Shown here in pieces: positions 1 through 8,380 of a stretch of 64,000 nt of DNA. Source of the stretch: Methanoculleus methanifontis (lineage in GTDB: Archaea; Halobacteriota; Methanomicrobia; Methanomicrobiales; Methanoculleaceae); the NCBI RefSeq assembly GCF_030464365.1, contig NZ_VCYI01000009.1, positions 60,854 through 124,853 on the forward strand, read 5' to 3'. The translations under genes were made by a program, and so were the position numbers. Position 1 is the first letter of the stretch; each line of letters starts with the position of its first letter. Under the pieces are notes generated by a model. The model was not told the DNA's origin, made no database searches, and worked only from the letters and a program-made list of their open reading frames with translations.

Positions 1-437
1 AACCAGGTCTGAGAGATGTTGTTGAACGCACAGATCACCTTCGCGTCCGCCAGGATTGACTGTGACCGCTCTGCGGCGGACCCCTCCGGAAGATCGATGT
101 ACTTCGTTGCCGACCCGCCGATGCAGGACTCCAGCGGGCCGGTCGCGTCCAGCAGGGGCTTTCCGGCTGCACCCTCCTTGATGGAGAGCAGCGTATCCTT
201 CTGGGCCGCGAGCGGCACCGTGAGAACCAGGACGTCGGCGGCCTTCGCCGCGTCGGGGTTCGCAGCCGCCCGGACATTGTTAGCGTTGCTGAGAAGCTCC
301 TTCACCTTGTCCACAGCTGCCTGAGCCTTCTCAACCGTCCTCGAGCCGATGATGACGTCTTCTCCTGCTTCGACAAAACGGGTCGCGATACCGAGACCCT
401 GGCCGCCAGTTCCACCAATTACTGCAATCGTTGCCAT
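1..437 (-). CDS. npdG: F420H2:NADP+ oxidoreductase, 3' end cut by window edge
   Basis: Transfers hydride between coenzyme F420H2 and NADP+, supplying NADPH in methanogens; cytosolic. The visible 145 residues begin MATIAVIGGTGGQGLGIA, a Rossmann start with the GGTGxxG nucleotide-binding loop, and continue with IIGSRT, ADVLVLTVPL and the LLDATGPL segment typical of the Fno/NpdG family (about 210-230 aa). The start is the ATG at 435-437, with AGGTGAAAGG just upstream on the minus strand. The C-terminal third lies outside the window. The family assignment rests on the motif series, which is distinctive; an ordinary 6-phosphogluconate-dehydrogenase-like NADP protein is the only alternative. Confidence 0.9.
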   Translation of the reverse strand, partial: MATIAVIGGTGGQGLGIATRFVEAGEDVIIGSRTVEKAQAAVDKVKELLSNANNVRAAANPDAAKAADVLVLTVPLAAQKDTLLSIKEGAAGKPLLDATGPLESCIGGSATKYIDLPEGSAAERSQSILADAKVICAFNNISQTW

Positions 438-918
438 ATACCTTTCACCTCAACCAGTCTACGTTGTTATACTCGCTTTCACTGCTCCTTCTATGAGATG
501 CAGTGCATCCGCCATCGACAACCGTGGTTGTCCCCCTGTAACTCGCTTCTGATGCTTGCGAGGCACACGGCGGCGTGTTCAATACACTCTTCTCCCATAT
601 CGTCCCGTTGGGACCATGGGCTTGATGCAATTATCCATCTGTTTCGGAGGACCCCCAAAACGATCTGCGAAGCATAGGCAGGCCTAGAGCAAAGCGCCCA
701 CATGCAGGGTTTCGCCCGGGGGCCATAACCTGAGCCGGAACATGGCAGTCACCCAGTGACCGCACCGGACGATCTCCCTGCTCCTGCCCGAGCGGCAGTC
801 GCATACCGCAGCTGAGGCGCACCCGCTTTTTGCCGGTGCATGAGCACCCAGAGGTGCAAATAACGGCTACCTGGAGGCAGGATTTCGAGAGACCCGGATT
901 GCTTTGAGTGGGAAGAAC

Positions 919-936
919 GGAGGGGATATCCCCTCC
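919..936. repeat. perfect 18-bp palindrome
   Basis: GGAGGGGATATCCCCTCC is its own reverse complement over all 18 bases. It sits in the gene-poor stretch upstream of the F420 reductase gene. As DNA it could be a dimeric regulator site; as RNA it has no loop, so a simple hairpin terminator is unlikely. Confidence 0.7.
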
Positions 937-1300
937 CGGCAGAGGGTTTCAGGACGACCTCTCTAAAGAGTAACTCTCACTTGTACCATACATGTGTTTC
1001 CCAACCACAAAAAGAGCCTGAATGGGCATAAATCCCCCAGAAACAGGTTTAATTGACGTTTTTCATGAAACCATCCATTCTGTTTTGGCTTACATCGGAT
1101 CCGGCATACCGGGCGTATTTGCGTCGCCCATTACGCAAGGTATCCAGCGGTAAGAGTTGCTGCCATTACAGGCGATGAAGGTCCGGCCCGCTGACGGCGG
1201 AATATGCAATGTGGCCCATGCGGTGGTCGGGAGCATAGATTCTGGATGTTTCACGGCACCGGACGAGCACTCACTTCCACCAGCAGGGAGGTATAGTCAG

Positions 1301-1498
1301 ATGTGGTATGTGCGTTTTTAAGGTCTTACGGATGAAGAACAACCTGCGATTGTCCACGCTGCAACAGATGCGCGGCTCCTGGCGATATGGCAGGCGGCAC
1401 CCCGCACGACCTTGCACTGACTTCCCGGGACTGCGCACGGAAAACGGCAGTTCCTGCCCGACCTCCTGGACCCGGTGCCCCCTTGCCCCGGCGGTTGA
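1301..1498 (+). pseudogene. possible decayed small ORF
   Basis: A strong Shine-Dalgarno (GGGAGGTA, about 1286-1293) precedes an ATG that reads MWYVRF and then a TAA (codon 7). The same frame continues GLTDEEQPAIVHAATDARLL, reaches a TGA at codon 40, then gives GKRQFLPDLLDP and ends at 1496-1498. The protein-like composition between the stops (a helix-like LTDEEQ segment and a hydrophobic QFLPDLLD segment) suggests a short gene broken by two nonsense changes. I do not recognise the family, and it may be chance. Confidence 0.3.
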
Positions 1499-1546
1499 TG
1501 ATTGACCGACAGCGTCCTTTCGCGGAAAGATTTTCCAGAAAAAAAA

Positions 1547-1966
1547 TCAGATTGACTGTTCCCAGCTCTGGCCCATATCAACGAGTGGACGGGCTTCAGC
1601 GACCTCAAACGTCACTGAGGCGTGGATCATCGCCGCCGCATCCTCGCCCGCGACTTTGGCAATCTGCTTGCGGTAATTGTCCAGCATCTCCCCTGAGGTC
1701 GCATACTCCTTCATCTTCAGGTAGACCCGGATTCCTTTCCAGTCCATGATCGTCTCTCCACTCTCGACAATCGTGTAGACGGCGTTCGGGTTCTCCTGCA
1801 GGTATTCAAACGTGCGGTTCTGTCCGAGCCCCATGACGACGGTCTTCTCGTCGACCATCATCGGCGAACCGAAGATTGCCGCATCGACTTTTCCCTCCTT
1901 GTTTGCGGTGCTGAGAAGGCCGATCCTCGGCTGCTTGTTGAAGTAATCCATCAGTCTGGATGCCAT
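1547..1966 (-). CDS. pyridoxamine 5'-phosphate oxidase-like flavin-binding protein
   Basis: A 139-aa split-barrel protein of the PNPOx-like superfamily, whose members bind FMN, F420 or heme; substrate not predictable. Visible segments are RIGLLSTANKEGKVDAAIFG (first strands of the barrel), VVMGLGQNRTFEYLQENPNA and RVYLKMKEYATSG, which follow the usual order. The start chosen is the ATG at 1964-1966 because GGAGG lies at the proper distance; a TTG five codons earlier would sit inside that ribosome site. It stands alone between the gene-poor stretch and a divergent-length spacer. A related but distinct family member lies at 27591-28019. Confidence 0.8.
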   Translation of the reverse strand: MASRLMDYFNKQPRIGLLSTANKEGKVDAAIFGSPMMVDEKTVVMGLGQNRTFEYLQENPNAVYTIVESGETIMDWKGIRVYLKMKEYATSGEMLDNYRKQIAKVAGEDAAAMIHASVTFEVAEARPLVDMGQSWEQSI

Positions 1967-2062
1967 GATTCTTTCCTCCAATCATATCCAGCCTTATCGC
2001 CTCTCCTTAAAATAGTATGGGTGACGGCGTCCCCAGGAAGGAGAGTTGCGGGAGCTGCGGCC

Positions 2063-3223
2063 TCAGATCGCCAGGAACTCCTCCGGTGCAAGGCTGGTAA
2101 CGAGCATCACCGTGTTGATCTCCCGATTTTGCATCCAGGTGCCGGCTTTCTGGTTCTCGGAGTCCATCCAGAAGTGCTCGATCTCATCGGCGAGCGGGAC
2201 ATACCGCATGAGAGCGTCCGCCCGCCGGGAGAGGGCCGGGTTCTCCCGGACCCGTTCCGCGAGGGGGCCGACCCCCCGGATCCCGATCGAGAGCCCGAGC
2301 TCCCGGAAGGCGAGACGGTAGTCCGCGGGGTAGCGGAGCGTCCCGCCCCCGGCAAAGCGTGCGAGGCCTGATTGGGCCGCCTCGAGGACGGAAGCCAGCA
2401 GGTCTTCGTATGCGGATCCGGCACGGCCGGGGAGCTGCCCTATTCTTCCGGAACCCTCCAGGATCTGCACGATCCTTCCGGCATCAAAGAGAAGGCCGCC
2501 GATGCCGAGCGGGTCGTCCGTGGCAAGGTTCCCACCCCGGCAGATGCGGGCCATATCGGCGATCTCGACCGAGAGAATGGTCCCCCCTGCCGCCGCCTGG
2601 AGCTCGCTGTAGGTGACGAACCCGTCGAGTGGGTCGTGCTGGCCCATGGCAGGGACGAGCGGTCGGGAGAGGTCGATGCTCATCTTCCAGTACATCCTCT
2701 TGCCGCCGGAGGAGGGGGCGTAGGTGAACGCGGCATGAGCGATCCCTGCAAGCTCCACCGCCCACCAGGTATAGATCGGATCTCCAGTGACCCGGCTCAC
2801 CCGGTTGAGCGCGTGCATCCACTTCGTCAAATAGTGATAATACTGCCCGTCCCGGTCCCACTCCAGCCGCTCGTCGAACGGCTCATCAGGCCTTCGTTCG
2901 GGAAGAGGTTTTCCGATCCGGAGGCCGCCCCGGGTCGGGTGCGCCTCGCCCTCCTCCTCGGAAAGACCGCTGATCCAGCCGGTCCGCGGGTCGTCGTCGC
3001 GGTGCCGGCCGAGGGTGTGGTGGACCTGGTCGACGAGGCGGAGGGCGAGGTCGCGGTAGGTCGCATCGCCCGTTCGGCGGAAGAGTTCGAGATGGTTGCA
3101 GACCGCATAAGCATCCGTCCAGAGGTAGCGCCGCGGGCGGTCGTGAGGCGGGTCAAGCCCGGTCAGGCCGGCGAACTCCGCCATGAGGTCGCGGACGATT
3201 ATGGCACTGGCATTCTCCGTCAT
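2063..3223 (-). CDS. uncharacterised alpha-helical (six-hairpin-like) protein
   Basis: A 386-aa soluble protein with no signal peptide or membrane segment. It is rich in Trp, Tyr and His within helical repeats (YLWTDAYAVCNHLELFRRTG, YHYLTKWMHALNRVSRVTGD, YTWWAVELAGIAHAAF), a pattern seen in alpha/alpha-toroid (six-hairpin glycosidase-like) proteins. No catalytic residues can be assigned from the reading alone. The ATG at 3221-3223 starts the first clearly protein-like segment. The gene is monocistronic, and the neighbours do not suggest a function. Assignment to a glycosidase-like fold is inference. Confidence 0.75.
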   Translation of the reverse strand: MTENASAIIVRDLMAEFAGLTGLDPPHDRPRRYLWTDAYAVCNHLELFRRTGDATYRDLALRLVDQVHHTLGRHRDDDPRTGWISGLSEEEGEAHPTRGGLRIGKPLPERRPDEPFDERLEWDRDGQYYHYLTKWMHALNRVSRVTGDPIYTWWAVELAGIAHAAFTYAPSSGGKRMYWKMSIDLSRPLVPAMGQHDPLDGFVTYSELQAAAGGTILSVEIADMARICRGGNLATDDPLGIGGLLFDAGRIVQILEGSGRIGQLPGRAGSAYEDLLASVLEAAQSGLARFAGGGTLRYPADYRLAFRELGLSIGIRGVGPLAERVRENPALSRRADALMRYVPLADEIEHFWMDSENQKAGTWMQNREINTVMLVTSLAPEEFLAI

Positions 3224-3300
3224 CCCGTTCCGGGATACTGCACCGGCACCTTAAGTGTTGTCCCGGTAGTTACATGCGGCAGAGGGGCTCACCGGAGGGC

Positions 3301-3450
3301 ATGGCAGACACTGCATTCTGGTATGCCATTATCGGAGTGATGTTCGGAATGGTCGTAGGACAGATGCTTGCCGGAATACCGGGTGTGATTGGGGGCATTG
3401 CGGTCGGTGCGGTTGTCGGGTGGTATATCGGGAAAAGAGCACGCGGGTAG
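3301..3450 (+). CDS. 49-aa glycine-zipper membrane protein
   Basis: A small protein beginning MADTAFWYAIIGVMFGMVVG and ending in GKRARG. It is one continuous hydrophobic stretch with GxxxG-type spacing (GMVVG, GVIGGIAVGAVVG), a pattern favouring helix packing or two short membrane helices, with a basic C-terminal tail facing the cytoplasm. A GGAGGG motif lies only about one base before the ATG, which is closer than usual, so the transcript may be translated with little leader. It faces the neighbouring minus-strand genes and is not part of an operon. Function unknown. Confidence 0.6.
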   Translation: MADTAFWYAIIGVMFGMVVGQMLAGIPGVIGGIAVGAVVGWYIGKRARG

Positions 3451-3508
3451 CATTACCGGACCCGGGGCGTCGCACCGACCGTAAAAAAAAGGTTCACCGG
3501 CCTCCGGC

Positions 3509-4525
3509 TCACCGTGCGGGGCCGGGAACCATCCTGCCCCCGGACTCAGGCCGCGGGGGCTTGATCCCGAACTCGGGCAGGATGACGTCGTGCGCGAGGT
3601 TGATGAACTCTTTCTGCTCCGGGCCGACCTGGTGAAGCAGGATGCTGTCGTAACCCATATCGACGAATTTGCCCACCTTCTCTATGATCTTCTGCGGGTC
3701 GGGGCCGCAGAGGACGTTCTTTGCAACATCGTTCGGTGTCACCATCTGCTGCAACTGCTCGAATTGCGTCGGGGTGGGGACGATCCAGTTCAGCTCTCCC
3801 TTGTTTGCGGCCACGGGGAACCACTCGTATGCCGTGCGCTTCGCCTCGTCAACGCTCCGGCCGTAGCAGACCACGGTCTCGATCATGCACGACTTACCCT
3901 CGCCGCCTGAAGCGCGGAACGTCTCGATGACCTCCTCGGGCTTCTGCTCGAAGTGGATGAGCGCGTCTCCAATCTCGCCGGCAACCTCCGCCGACATCGG
4001 GCCTTCCGCCGAGATGCGGATCTGCGGAAGCTCCCGCGGCAGTTCATAGATCTGTGCGTTGTCGAGGGTGTAGTAGATGCCGGAGTAATCCTGCATGCCA
4101 CCCTTCCAGAGCAGCCGGATGATGTTCACCGCCTCGCGGAGCATATCGAGCCGCACCGGCTCGGATGTCGGAAAGACGCCGCTGACGACGTGTTCGTTCA
4201 AACTCTCGCCCGTCCCGAGCCCGAGCTCGAATCTTCCCGGCATCAGCGTGGCGGCGGTTGCGGCGGCCTGCGCGACGATCGCCGGGTGGTAACGTATCAG
4301 CGGGCAGGTCACGCCGGTGGAGACCCTGACCCGCGAGGTGGCCTGCGATACCCCGCCGATGGTGCACCAGGCAAACCCGGCGCGCCCGTGGTTCGAGATC
4401 CACGGGAGGTAGTGATCGCTGATGCTCAAAAACGAGAACCCGGCATCCTCGGCAAGTCTTGCGTAGTTCACCAGTTCGGGCGCACTGTGCGACTCGGTGA
4501 AGAGTTTGTAGCCAATCTCGACCAT
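3509..4525 (-). CDS. F420-dependent LLM-class oxidoreductase (G6PDH-like family)
   Basis: A TIM-barrel flavin/F420-dependent enzyme of about 338 aa that oxidises or reduces an unknown alcohol or aldehyde using coenzyme F420. The start MVEIGYKLFTESHS, the SISDHYLPW segment, the RVSTGVTCPLIRYHPA stretch and the GRFELGLGTGESLNEHV loop match the F420-dependent glucose-6-phosphate-dehydrogenase-type family rather than methylene-H4MPT reductase. The ATG at 4523-4525 has a GAGAG ribosome site; an upstream in-frame start ten codons earlier lacks one. Methanogens have many such paralogues without a known substrate, so the specific reaction is left open. Confidence 0.85.
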   Translation of the reverse strand: MVEIGYKLFTESHSAPELVNYARLAEDAGFSFLSISDHYLPWISNHGRAGFAWCTIGGVSQATSRVRVSTGVTCPLIRYHPAIVAQAAATAATLMPGRFELGLGTGESLNEHVVSGVFPTSEPVRLDMLREAVNIIRLLWKGGMQDYSGIYYTLDNAQIYELPRELPQIRISAEGPMSAEVAGEIGDALIHFEQKPEEVIETFRASGGEGKSCMIETVVCYGRSVDEAKRTAYEWFPVAANKGELNWIVPTPTQFEQLQQMVTPNDVAKNVLCGPDPQKIIEKVGKFVDMGYDSILLHQVGPEQKEFINLAHDVILPEFGIKPPRPESGGRMVPGPAR

Positions 4526-4642
4526 GTTTCTCTCTCCTCTCGGATTCCCCCACACGTTGGTGCCGGGGTATAGGCGGCGGGAGAGATCGTCACCGGCCTT
4601 AAGCGTTGTGTCGATTGGAAAAATGAGGTTTCAGGGGGTCTT

Positions 4643-5461
4643 TCAGTAGCCCGTCGCGTAGTAGTAGCCGTCCTCCTCCCGGACGCGGACCGGGACGCGG
4701 AAGAGGTCGCCGACGGCTTCATCGGTCAGGACTTCCGCCTTTTTGCCGTCCATCCGGACGGCGCCGTCCCGCATCAGGACGACCCGGGAGATCTCGGGGA
4801 TGATGTCGTGGAGGTTGTGGGTCACCAGGATGATCCCGGTGCCGGCCCGGGCAATCTTCCGGAGGGTCTTACGGAAGGTGTGGAGCGCGTGGAGATCGAG
4901 GCTGTTCGTGGGCTCGTCGAGGACGAGGGTGCCCGGGTCGTGGACCAGCGCCCGCCCGATCAGGAGCCTGCGTGCCTCGCCCGAGGAGATCTCCGTCATC
5001 GGGCGGTCGGCGAGGTGCGCGACCTCGAGGAACTCGAGGATCTCGTCGGCCTTTCGCTCCATCGCGTCCGTCACCTTGTGGGAGAGGAAGAGCCCGATGC
5101 TCGAGAAGAACCCCGAAAGCACGACCTCGCGGCCCGATATGCCGCGGGTGAAGGTCTGCTGGAGGTCGCCGGAGACAAGCCCGATGTGCGACCGAAGATC
5201 GAAGGCATCCCATGTATCCCGCCCCCGGAACCGGAACGTGACGTCCGGGCCCGGCGAGGAGGGGTAGTACTCGCGGGTGATCGCCCGGATGAGCGACGAC
5301 TTCCCGGCACCGTTCGGGCCGAGGATGGCGATATGCTCTCCCTCGCGGATCGTGAGCGATACCCGTTCGAGGAGTCTGTGGCCGTCCCGGACGACGCTGA
5401 CGTTCCGGAACTCGACGAGCGGCGGGGAAGAGGGGTGAGCGCCGGCGGAACTATCGGTCAT
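4643..5461 (-). CDS. ABC transporter-type ATPase subunit without adjacent permease
   Basis: A 272-aa ATP-binding cassette. Walker A is GPNGAGKSS, the signature is SSGEARR, Walker B is LVLDEP and the switch histidine lies in VTHNLHD. The Q-loop region reads SGDLQQTF. Sequence style resembles the ModF/YlmA-type single ATPases that are not tied to a substrate-binding protein. The first about 12 residues are low complexity, so the true start could be slightly downstream. No permease or binding protein is within reach on either side, so it may partner with components elsewhere or act in a non-transport role. Confidence 0.85.
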   Translation of the reverse strand: MTDSSAGAHPSSPPLVEFRNVSVVRDGHRLLERVSLTIREGEHIAILGPNGAGKSSLIRAITREYYPSSPGPDVTFRFRGRDTWDAFDLRSHIGLVSGDLQQTFTRGISGREVVLSGFFSSIGLFLSHKVTDAMERKADEILEFLEVAHLADRPMTEISSGEARRLLIGRALVHDPGTLVLDEPTNSLDLHALHTFRKTLRKIARAGTGIILVTHNLHDIIPEISRVVLMRDGAVRMDGKKAEVLTDEAVGDLFRVPVRVREEDGYYYATGY

Positions 5462-5563
5462 GCCGGCTGCTCCGTCGGGGGTTGCAGGAGGGTGTTCGGT
5501 ACAGAGGACTTCATTGGATGTCGCTCTGTATGTTGGACGGTTCTCGTCAAAAGGTATGCACCA

Positions 5564-6307
5564 TCATTGCGGGGAACCGAGCAGCGCGGCAACCCTCTCC
5601 AGGTCGTCCGCATAGATCTGGAGGAACCCGGCGGGCTCCAGCCTCACCCAGACGCGGCCGGGATACCGCAGACTGACCAGGCCACGATAGAGCAACTCCA
5701 GCATGAACACCATCCAGCCGACCGCCAGGAGAACCAGAAAGCCCAGATCGGGGTCGACGATCGGGCCGCCCGGGTAGCGCATCAACCAGTTTCCTACGCC
5801 GGCAAAGAATATCGCTGCAGTCATGAGTACCAGGAGCAGCGCGGATGCCCACCGGGGTATGGGCAGGTAGGGCTGTTTCACCTCGACCGACCTGATCGTA
5901 TCCTTTTCAAAGACGAGCGGCCGGGCACGCGATCTCCGGACGATGACGGAGGTCCCGGAGAATTCTATCATGGTTCGGTAGGGATCGAAGTAGATGCGCC
6001 ATGCGGCCCAAGCCAGAAGGGAAACAGCCATGAAGGTAAAGATGAGCCCTGGCCACAGGGAGGGGATGAGGACGGATATCACGAAGAGGAGGAGGAAGGT
6101 GAGGACGGCAAACGGCATCAGCACAAAGAAGCGAGGACTGGTGTACTCCACGAACACGTCCTCCACCACCTCCCGGTTGCCGGCCGCCGCCGTCCCGAAC
6201 CCGACCTCGCCGACCGGCGCGGCGTACCGCCGCCGGACGGGCCTGACGGCGTCGGCGTTCGGGCACCAGCCGAGTTTCTTCCTGAGATACTCCATAAAGA
6301 CCGTCAT
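5564..6307 (-). CDS. GWCP-box membrane protein 5 (DUF1673-like), subfamily A
   Basis: Last gene of the six-gene operon at 5564-9425. The 247-aa protein starts MTVFMEYLRKKLGWCPNADA, then an Arg-rich VRPVRRRYA segment, two membrane hairpins (FFVLMPFAVLTFLLLFVISV and a second near residues 165-200), and between them a soluble segment with TSVIVRRSRARPLVFEKDTI resembling a bacterial PH-like strand pattern. Its ATG overlaps the stop of the preceding gene as ATGA, so translation is coupled. It is closest to 6307-7044, indicating a tandem duplication. The N-terminal box and the archaeal distribution I recall point to DUF1673; function unknown. Confidence 0.75.
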   Translation of the reverse strand: MTVFMEYLRKKLGWCPNADAVRPVRRRYAAPVGEVGFGTAAAGNREVVEDVFVEYTSPRFFVLMPFAVLTFLLLFVISVLIPSLWPGLIFTFMAVSLLAWAAWRIYFDPYRTMIEFSGTSVIVRRSRARPLVFEKDTIRSVEVKQPYLPIPRWASALLLVLMTAAIFFAGVGNWLMRYPGGPIVDPDLGFLVLLAVGWMVFMLELLYRGLVSLRYPGRVWVRLEPAGFLQIYADDLERVAALLGSPQ

Positions 6308-7044
6308 CAGGAACCCCCCAGAACCCGGGCTACCCGTTCGGGGTCGTCGGTGTAGACGTGGAGGAATCCGGCGGGCTCCAGCCTCACCTTGAGGTAACCG
6401 GGATACCCCAGACTGAGAAGGGCGTGATATAACTTCGCTAGCAAATACACCACAAAGCCGGCTGAAAAGAGAAGATGAAACGAGAGATCGGGGTCGACGA
6501 CCTGGCCACCTAAAAACTGCGTCAACCCCCTCCCTGCGAGGCCGAAGAATATCCCCGCAACCAGGAGAAGAAAGAGCAACGCGACCGCCCAGCGGGGAAT
6601 GGGAAGGTTTGTCTCTTTCACCTCGACCGACCTGATGGCATCCTTTCCGAAGACGAGCGGTCGGGAATGTGGTCTTCGGACGACGATGGCATCCCCGAAG
6701 GACTCTACTACTGTCTGTTTCGTATCGAGATAGAGACGCACCGCGGCATACGTCGTGAAGGTGAGGGCGAGGAGGATATAGAACCCGGAACGCAACTGGG
6801 GGATCAGGAAGCCTACTACGAGGAGCCCGAAGAACCCGCCGAGGGCAAGGAGCATCAGCGGTAAGAGGCGGGGACTGACGTAGTCCACAAGGGCACCCTC
6901 CACCATCTCATGGTTGCCGCCCGCCGCCGCCCCGAGCCCGATATCGCCGGCCGGCTCGGCATATCGCTGGCGGACAGGTCTGACGGCGCCGGCGTTCGGG
7001 CACCATCCGAGCTTCTTCCGGATATACTCCATGAAGACCGCCAT
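6307..7044 (-). CDS. GWCP-box membrane protein 4 (DUF1673-like), subfamily A
   Basis: A 245-aa paralogue of the next gene: MAVFMEYIRKKLGWCPNAGA, then RPVRQRYAEPAGD and HEMVEGALVDYVSPR, membrane helices (LPLMLLALGGFFGLLVVGFL, RWAVALLFLLLVAGIFFGLA, and a third near the end), and the shared soluble motif DAIVVRRPHSRPLVFGKDAI followed by SVEVKE. The ATG at 7042-7044 overlaps the upstream stop (ATGA), which decides this start. A longer in-frame reading extending upstream to 7785 is only the antisense-free shadow of the preceding gene in another frame. The terminal segment VRLEPAGFLHVYTDDPERVA is conserved in both copies. Confidence 0.75.
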   Translation of the reverse strand: MAVFMEYIRKKLGWCPNAGAVRPVRQRYAEPAGDIGLGAAAGGNHEMVEGALVDYVSPRLLPLMLLALGGFFGLLVVGFLIPQLRSGFYILLALTFTTYAAVRLYLDTKQTVVESFGDAIVVRRPHSRPLVFGKDAIRSVEVKETNLPIPRWAVALLFLLLVAGIFFGLAGRGLTQFLGGQVVDPDLSFHLLFSAGFVVYLLAKLYHALLSLGYPGYLKVRLEPAGFLHVYTDDPERVARVLGGS

Positions 7045-7775
7045 CAGGAAACCTCCAGCACTCGGGCTATCCGTTTGGGATCGTCCGTGTAGATCACAGC
7101 AATCCTCTTCTTCGTGGTCGTTATCACCAGGACCTGCAGGTAGCGGGTCCGCACGTAGGTGCGGTAGAAGAGCACCGGAAAGAAGATCGCGGCGGCAAGC
7201 CCGAAGATGAACCGCATGGAAGATGGATCTGAAAATCCAGCGTATATACTGCCGGCCGCCGATATGAAAAGCGCCGTGAACGCTGCCGTGAGAAGCCGGG
7301 GTGAGAGGGGAGGTCGGTTCTCCTTCACCTCCGCCTTCACGATGGCATCCTTTGGAATGACGATAGGCGAAAAGAGCGGCCGCTGGATGACGACGGCGTC
7401 GCGAGCGACCTCGATGCAGGCTCTTCGTATGGCCCCGTATAACTCCAGGGCGGCGTAGCCCAGAACGATCGCCGGCAGGAACAGCCTCCCTGCAGGAGGG
7501 ATAATGAATGTCGGAACCGTAACGAGGGCTGCCGGAGCCGTAACAAGGAGGATCCCGATGAGAGAGGCGCCGGCAAGCAGCAGCAGGAAGAGCCTCCCCG
7601 GGGTGCCGATTGGGCCGTAGTCCACCAGTGCACCCTCCACCACATCCCGGTTGCCTTCTCTCGCCATACCGACCTCGCCCTCCGGCACTGCATACCGCCG
7701 CCGGACGGTGCCGGCAGCTGCCGCGTTCGGGCACCAGCCCATCCATCTCCGTATCGTCTCGGAGAACTTCATCAT
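7044..7775 (-). CDS. GWCP-box membrane protein 3 (DUF1673-like), subfamily A
   Basis: A 243-aa protein starting MMKFSETIRRWMGWCPNAAA, with RRRYAVPEGEVGM and NRDVVEGALVDYG, so it keeps the subfamily A head, but its membrane part is more diverged: helices around LFLLLLAGASLIGILLVTAP, LFLPAIVLGYAALELYGA and LTAAFTALFISAAGSIYAGF. The soluble segment DAVVIQRPLFSPIVIPKDAI is aligned with the same motif in the two downstream paralogues, and the tail ends IAVIYTDDPKRIARVLEVS. It overlaps the preceding gene by four bases and the following gene by ATGA, so it sits firmly inside the operon. Confidence 0.75.
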   Translation of the reverse strand: MMKFSETIRRWMGWCPNAAAAGTVRRRYAVPEGEVGMAREGNRDVVEGALVDYGPIGTPGRLFLLLLAGASLIGILLVTAPAALVTVPTFIIPPAGRLFLPAIVLGYAALELYGAIRRACIEVARDAVVIQRPLFSPIVIPKDAIVKAEVKENRPPLSPRLLTAAFTALFISAAGSIYAGFSDPSSMRFIFGLAAAIFFPVLFYRTYVRTRYLQVLVITTTKKRIAVIYTDDPKRIARVLEVS

Positions 7776-8380
7776 ACGCGTTCACCCTCTGTTGCCGTAT
7801 CCACGGTATACACCGACCCCCACTCCGCGATCATGATCGCCTTGTGCCGGCGCTCCCAGAGGATCGTGAGGCCGTACCAGGTCCAGCAGATGAGACATAT
7901 GCCCAGCATGAGCCCGAGAATCCGGTCGAACATCCCGCCCAGAACAAAATACGCCATAACGGCGGCGAGGAGAACGGAGGCCACCGGCACCCTCAGGTAC
8001 TGAACAATGCGCTGTCTCCGGGTCATGTTGTCCCTGACGAACTCGCCGGCGGCAACCCGTGCATACCGGGAGCGGTAACTGAGCAGAGAGCCGAGGAGCG
8101 CCCCTACCCCGACGGCAAGACCCGTCCACATGGCGAGGTGCCCTGAAGCATCCTCGACCAGGGTAAAGAGCGCCGCTGCCGCCGCCGAGAAGGCTATTGC
8201 CGCGACCAGCAGCTGGTTGTGGTGGAGTCGCCACCACCCGGGCTCGGTCCGGGGGACGCAGTCACGCCCGCCCGCCGCTACGGCCGTCGTCGACCGTACC
8301 TTGAGATCCGCCCGCATCGACGCCTGCAGGGGGCACCAGCCCATAAGCCTCCGTATCGCCCCGGTGACCTTCAGCATCAT
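7772..8380 (-). CDS. GWCP-box membrane protein 2, subfamily B
   Basis: A 202-aa protein starting MMLKVTGAIRRLMGWCPLQA, followed by SMRADLKVR, a WWRLHHNQLLVAA segment leading into the first helix pair, a basic loop RSRYARVAAGEFVRDNMTRR, a second helix pair (VASVLLAAVMAYFVLGGMF, LGICLICWTWYGLTILW) and a short cytoplasmic tail SVYTVDTATEGERV. It shares the N-terminal box with subfamily A but has a different body. It is a recent duplicate of 8377-8982. ATGA-type overlaps occur on both sides. Four helices with both ends inside is the simplest topology. Function unknown. Confidence 0.75.
   Translation of the reverse strand: MMLKVTGAIRRLMGWCPLQASMRADLKVRSTTAVAAGGRDCVPRTEPGWWRLHHNQLLVAAIAFSAAAAALFTLVEDASGHLAMWTGLAVGVGALLGSLLSYRSRYARVAAGEFVRDNMTRRQRIVQYLRVPVASVLLAAVMAYFVLGGMFDRILGLMLGICLICWTWYGLTILWERRHKAIMIAEWGSVYTVDTATEGERV

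Larger units (their letters stand above)
438..1546. other. long gene-poor stretch
   Basis: About 1.1 kb without a convincing intact gene. Short ORFs here have no family resemblance or ribosome-binding site. Two things stand out: a perfect 18-bp palindrome at 919-936 and a short decayed reading frame with a good Shine-Dalgarno at 1301-1498. Both are listed separately. Confidence 0.6.

Noticed and set aside
1319..1321. Recoding (pyrrolysine or selenocysteine) in the short ORF at 1301
   Set aside because: The first stop is TAA, which is not used for either residue, and no insertion element is seen.
4808..6355. 515-codon plus-strand frame over the ABC ATPase and GWCP protein 5
   Set aside because: Antisense to two supported genes; composition is shadow-like.
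6308..7785. 492-codon frame that appears to extend GWCP protein 4 upstream
   Set aside because: The extra part is the wrong frame of GWCP protein 3; the ATGA overlap at 7044 marks the real start.
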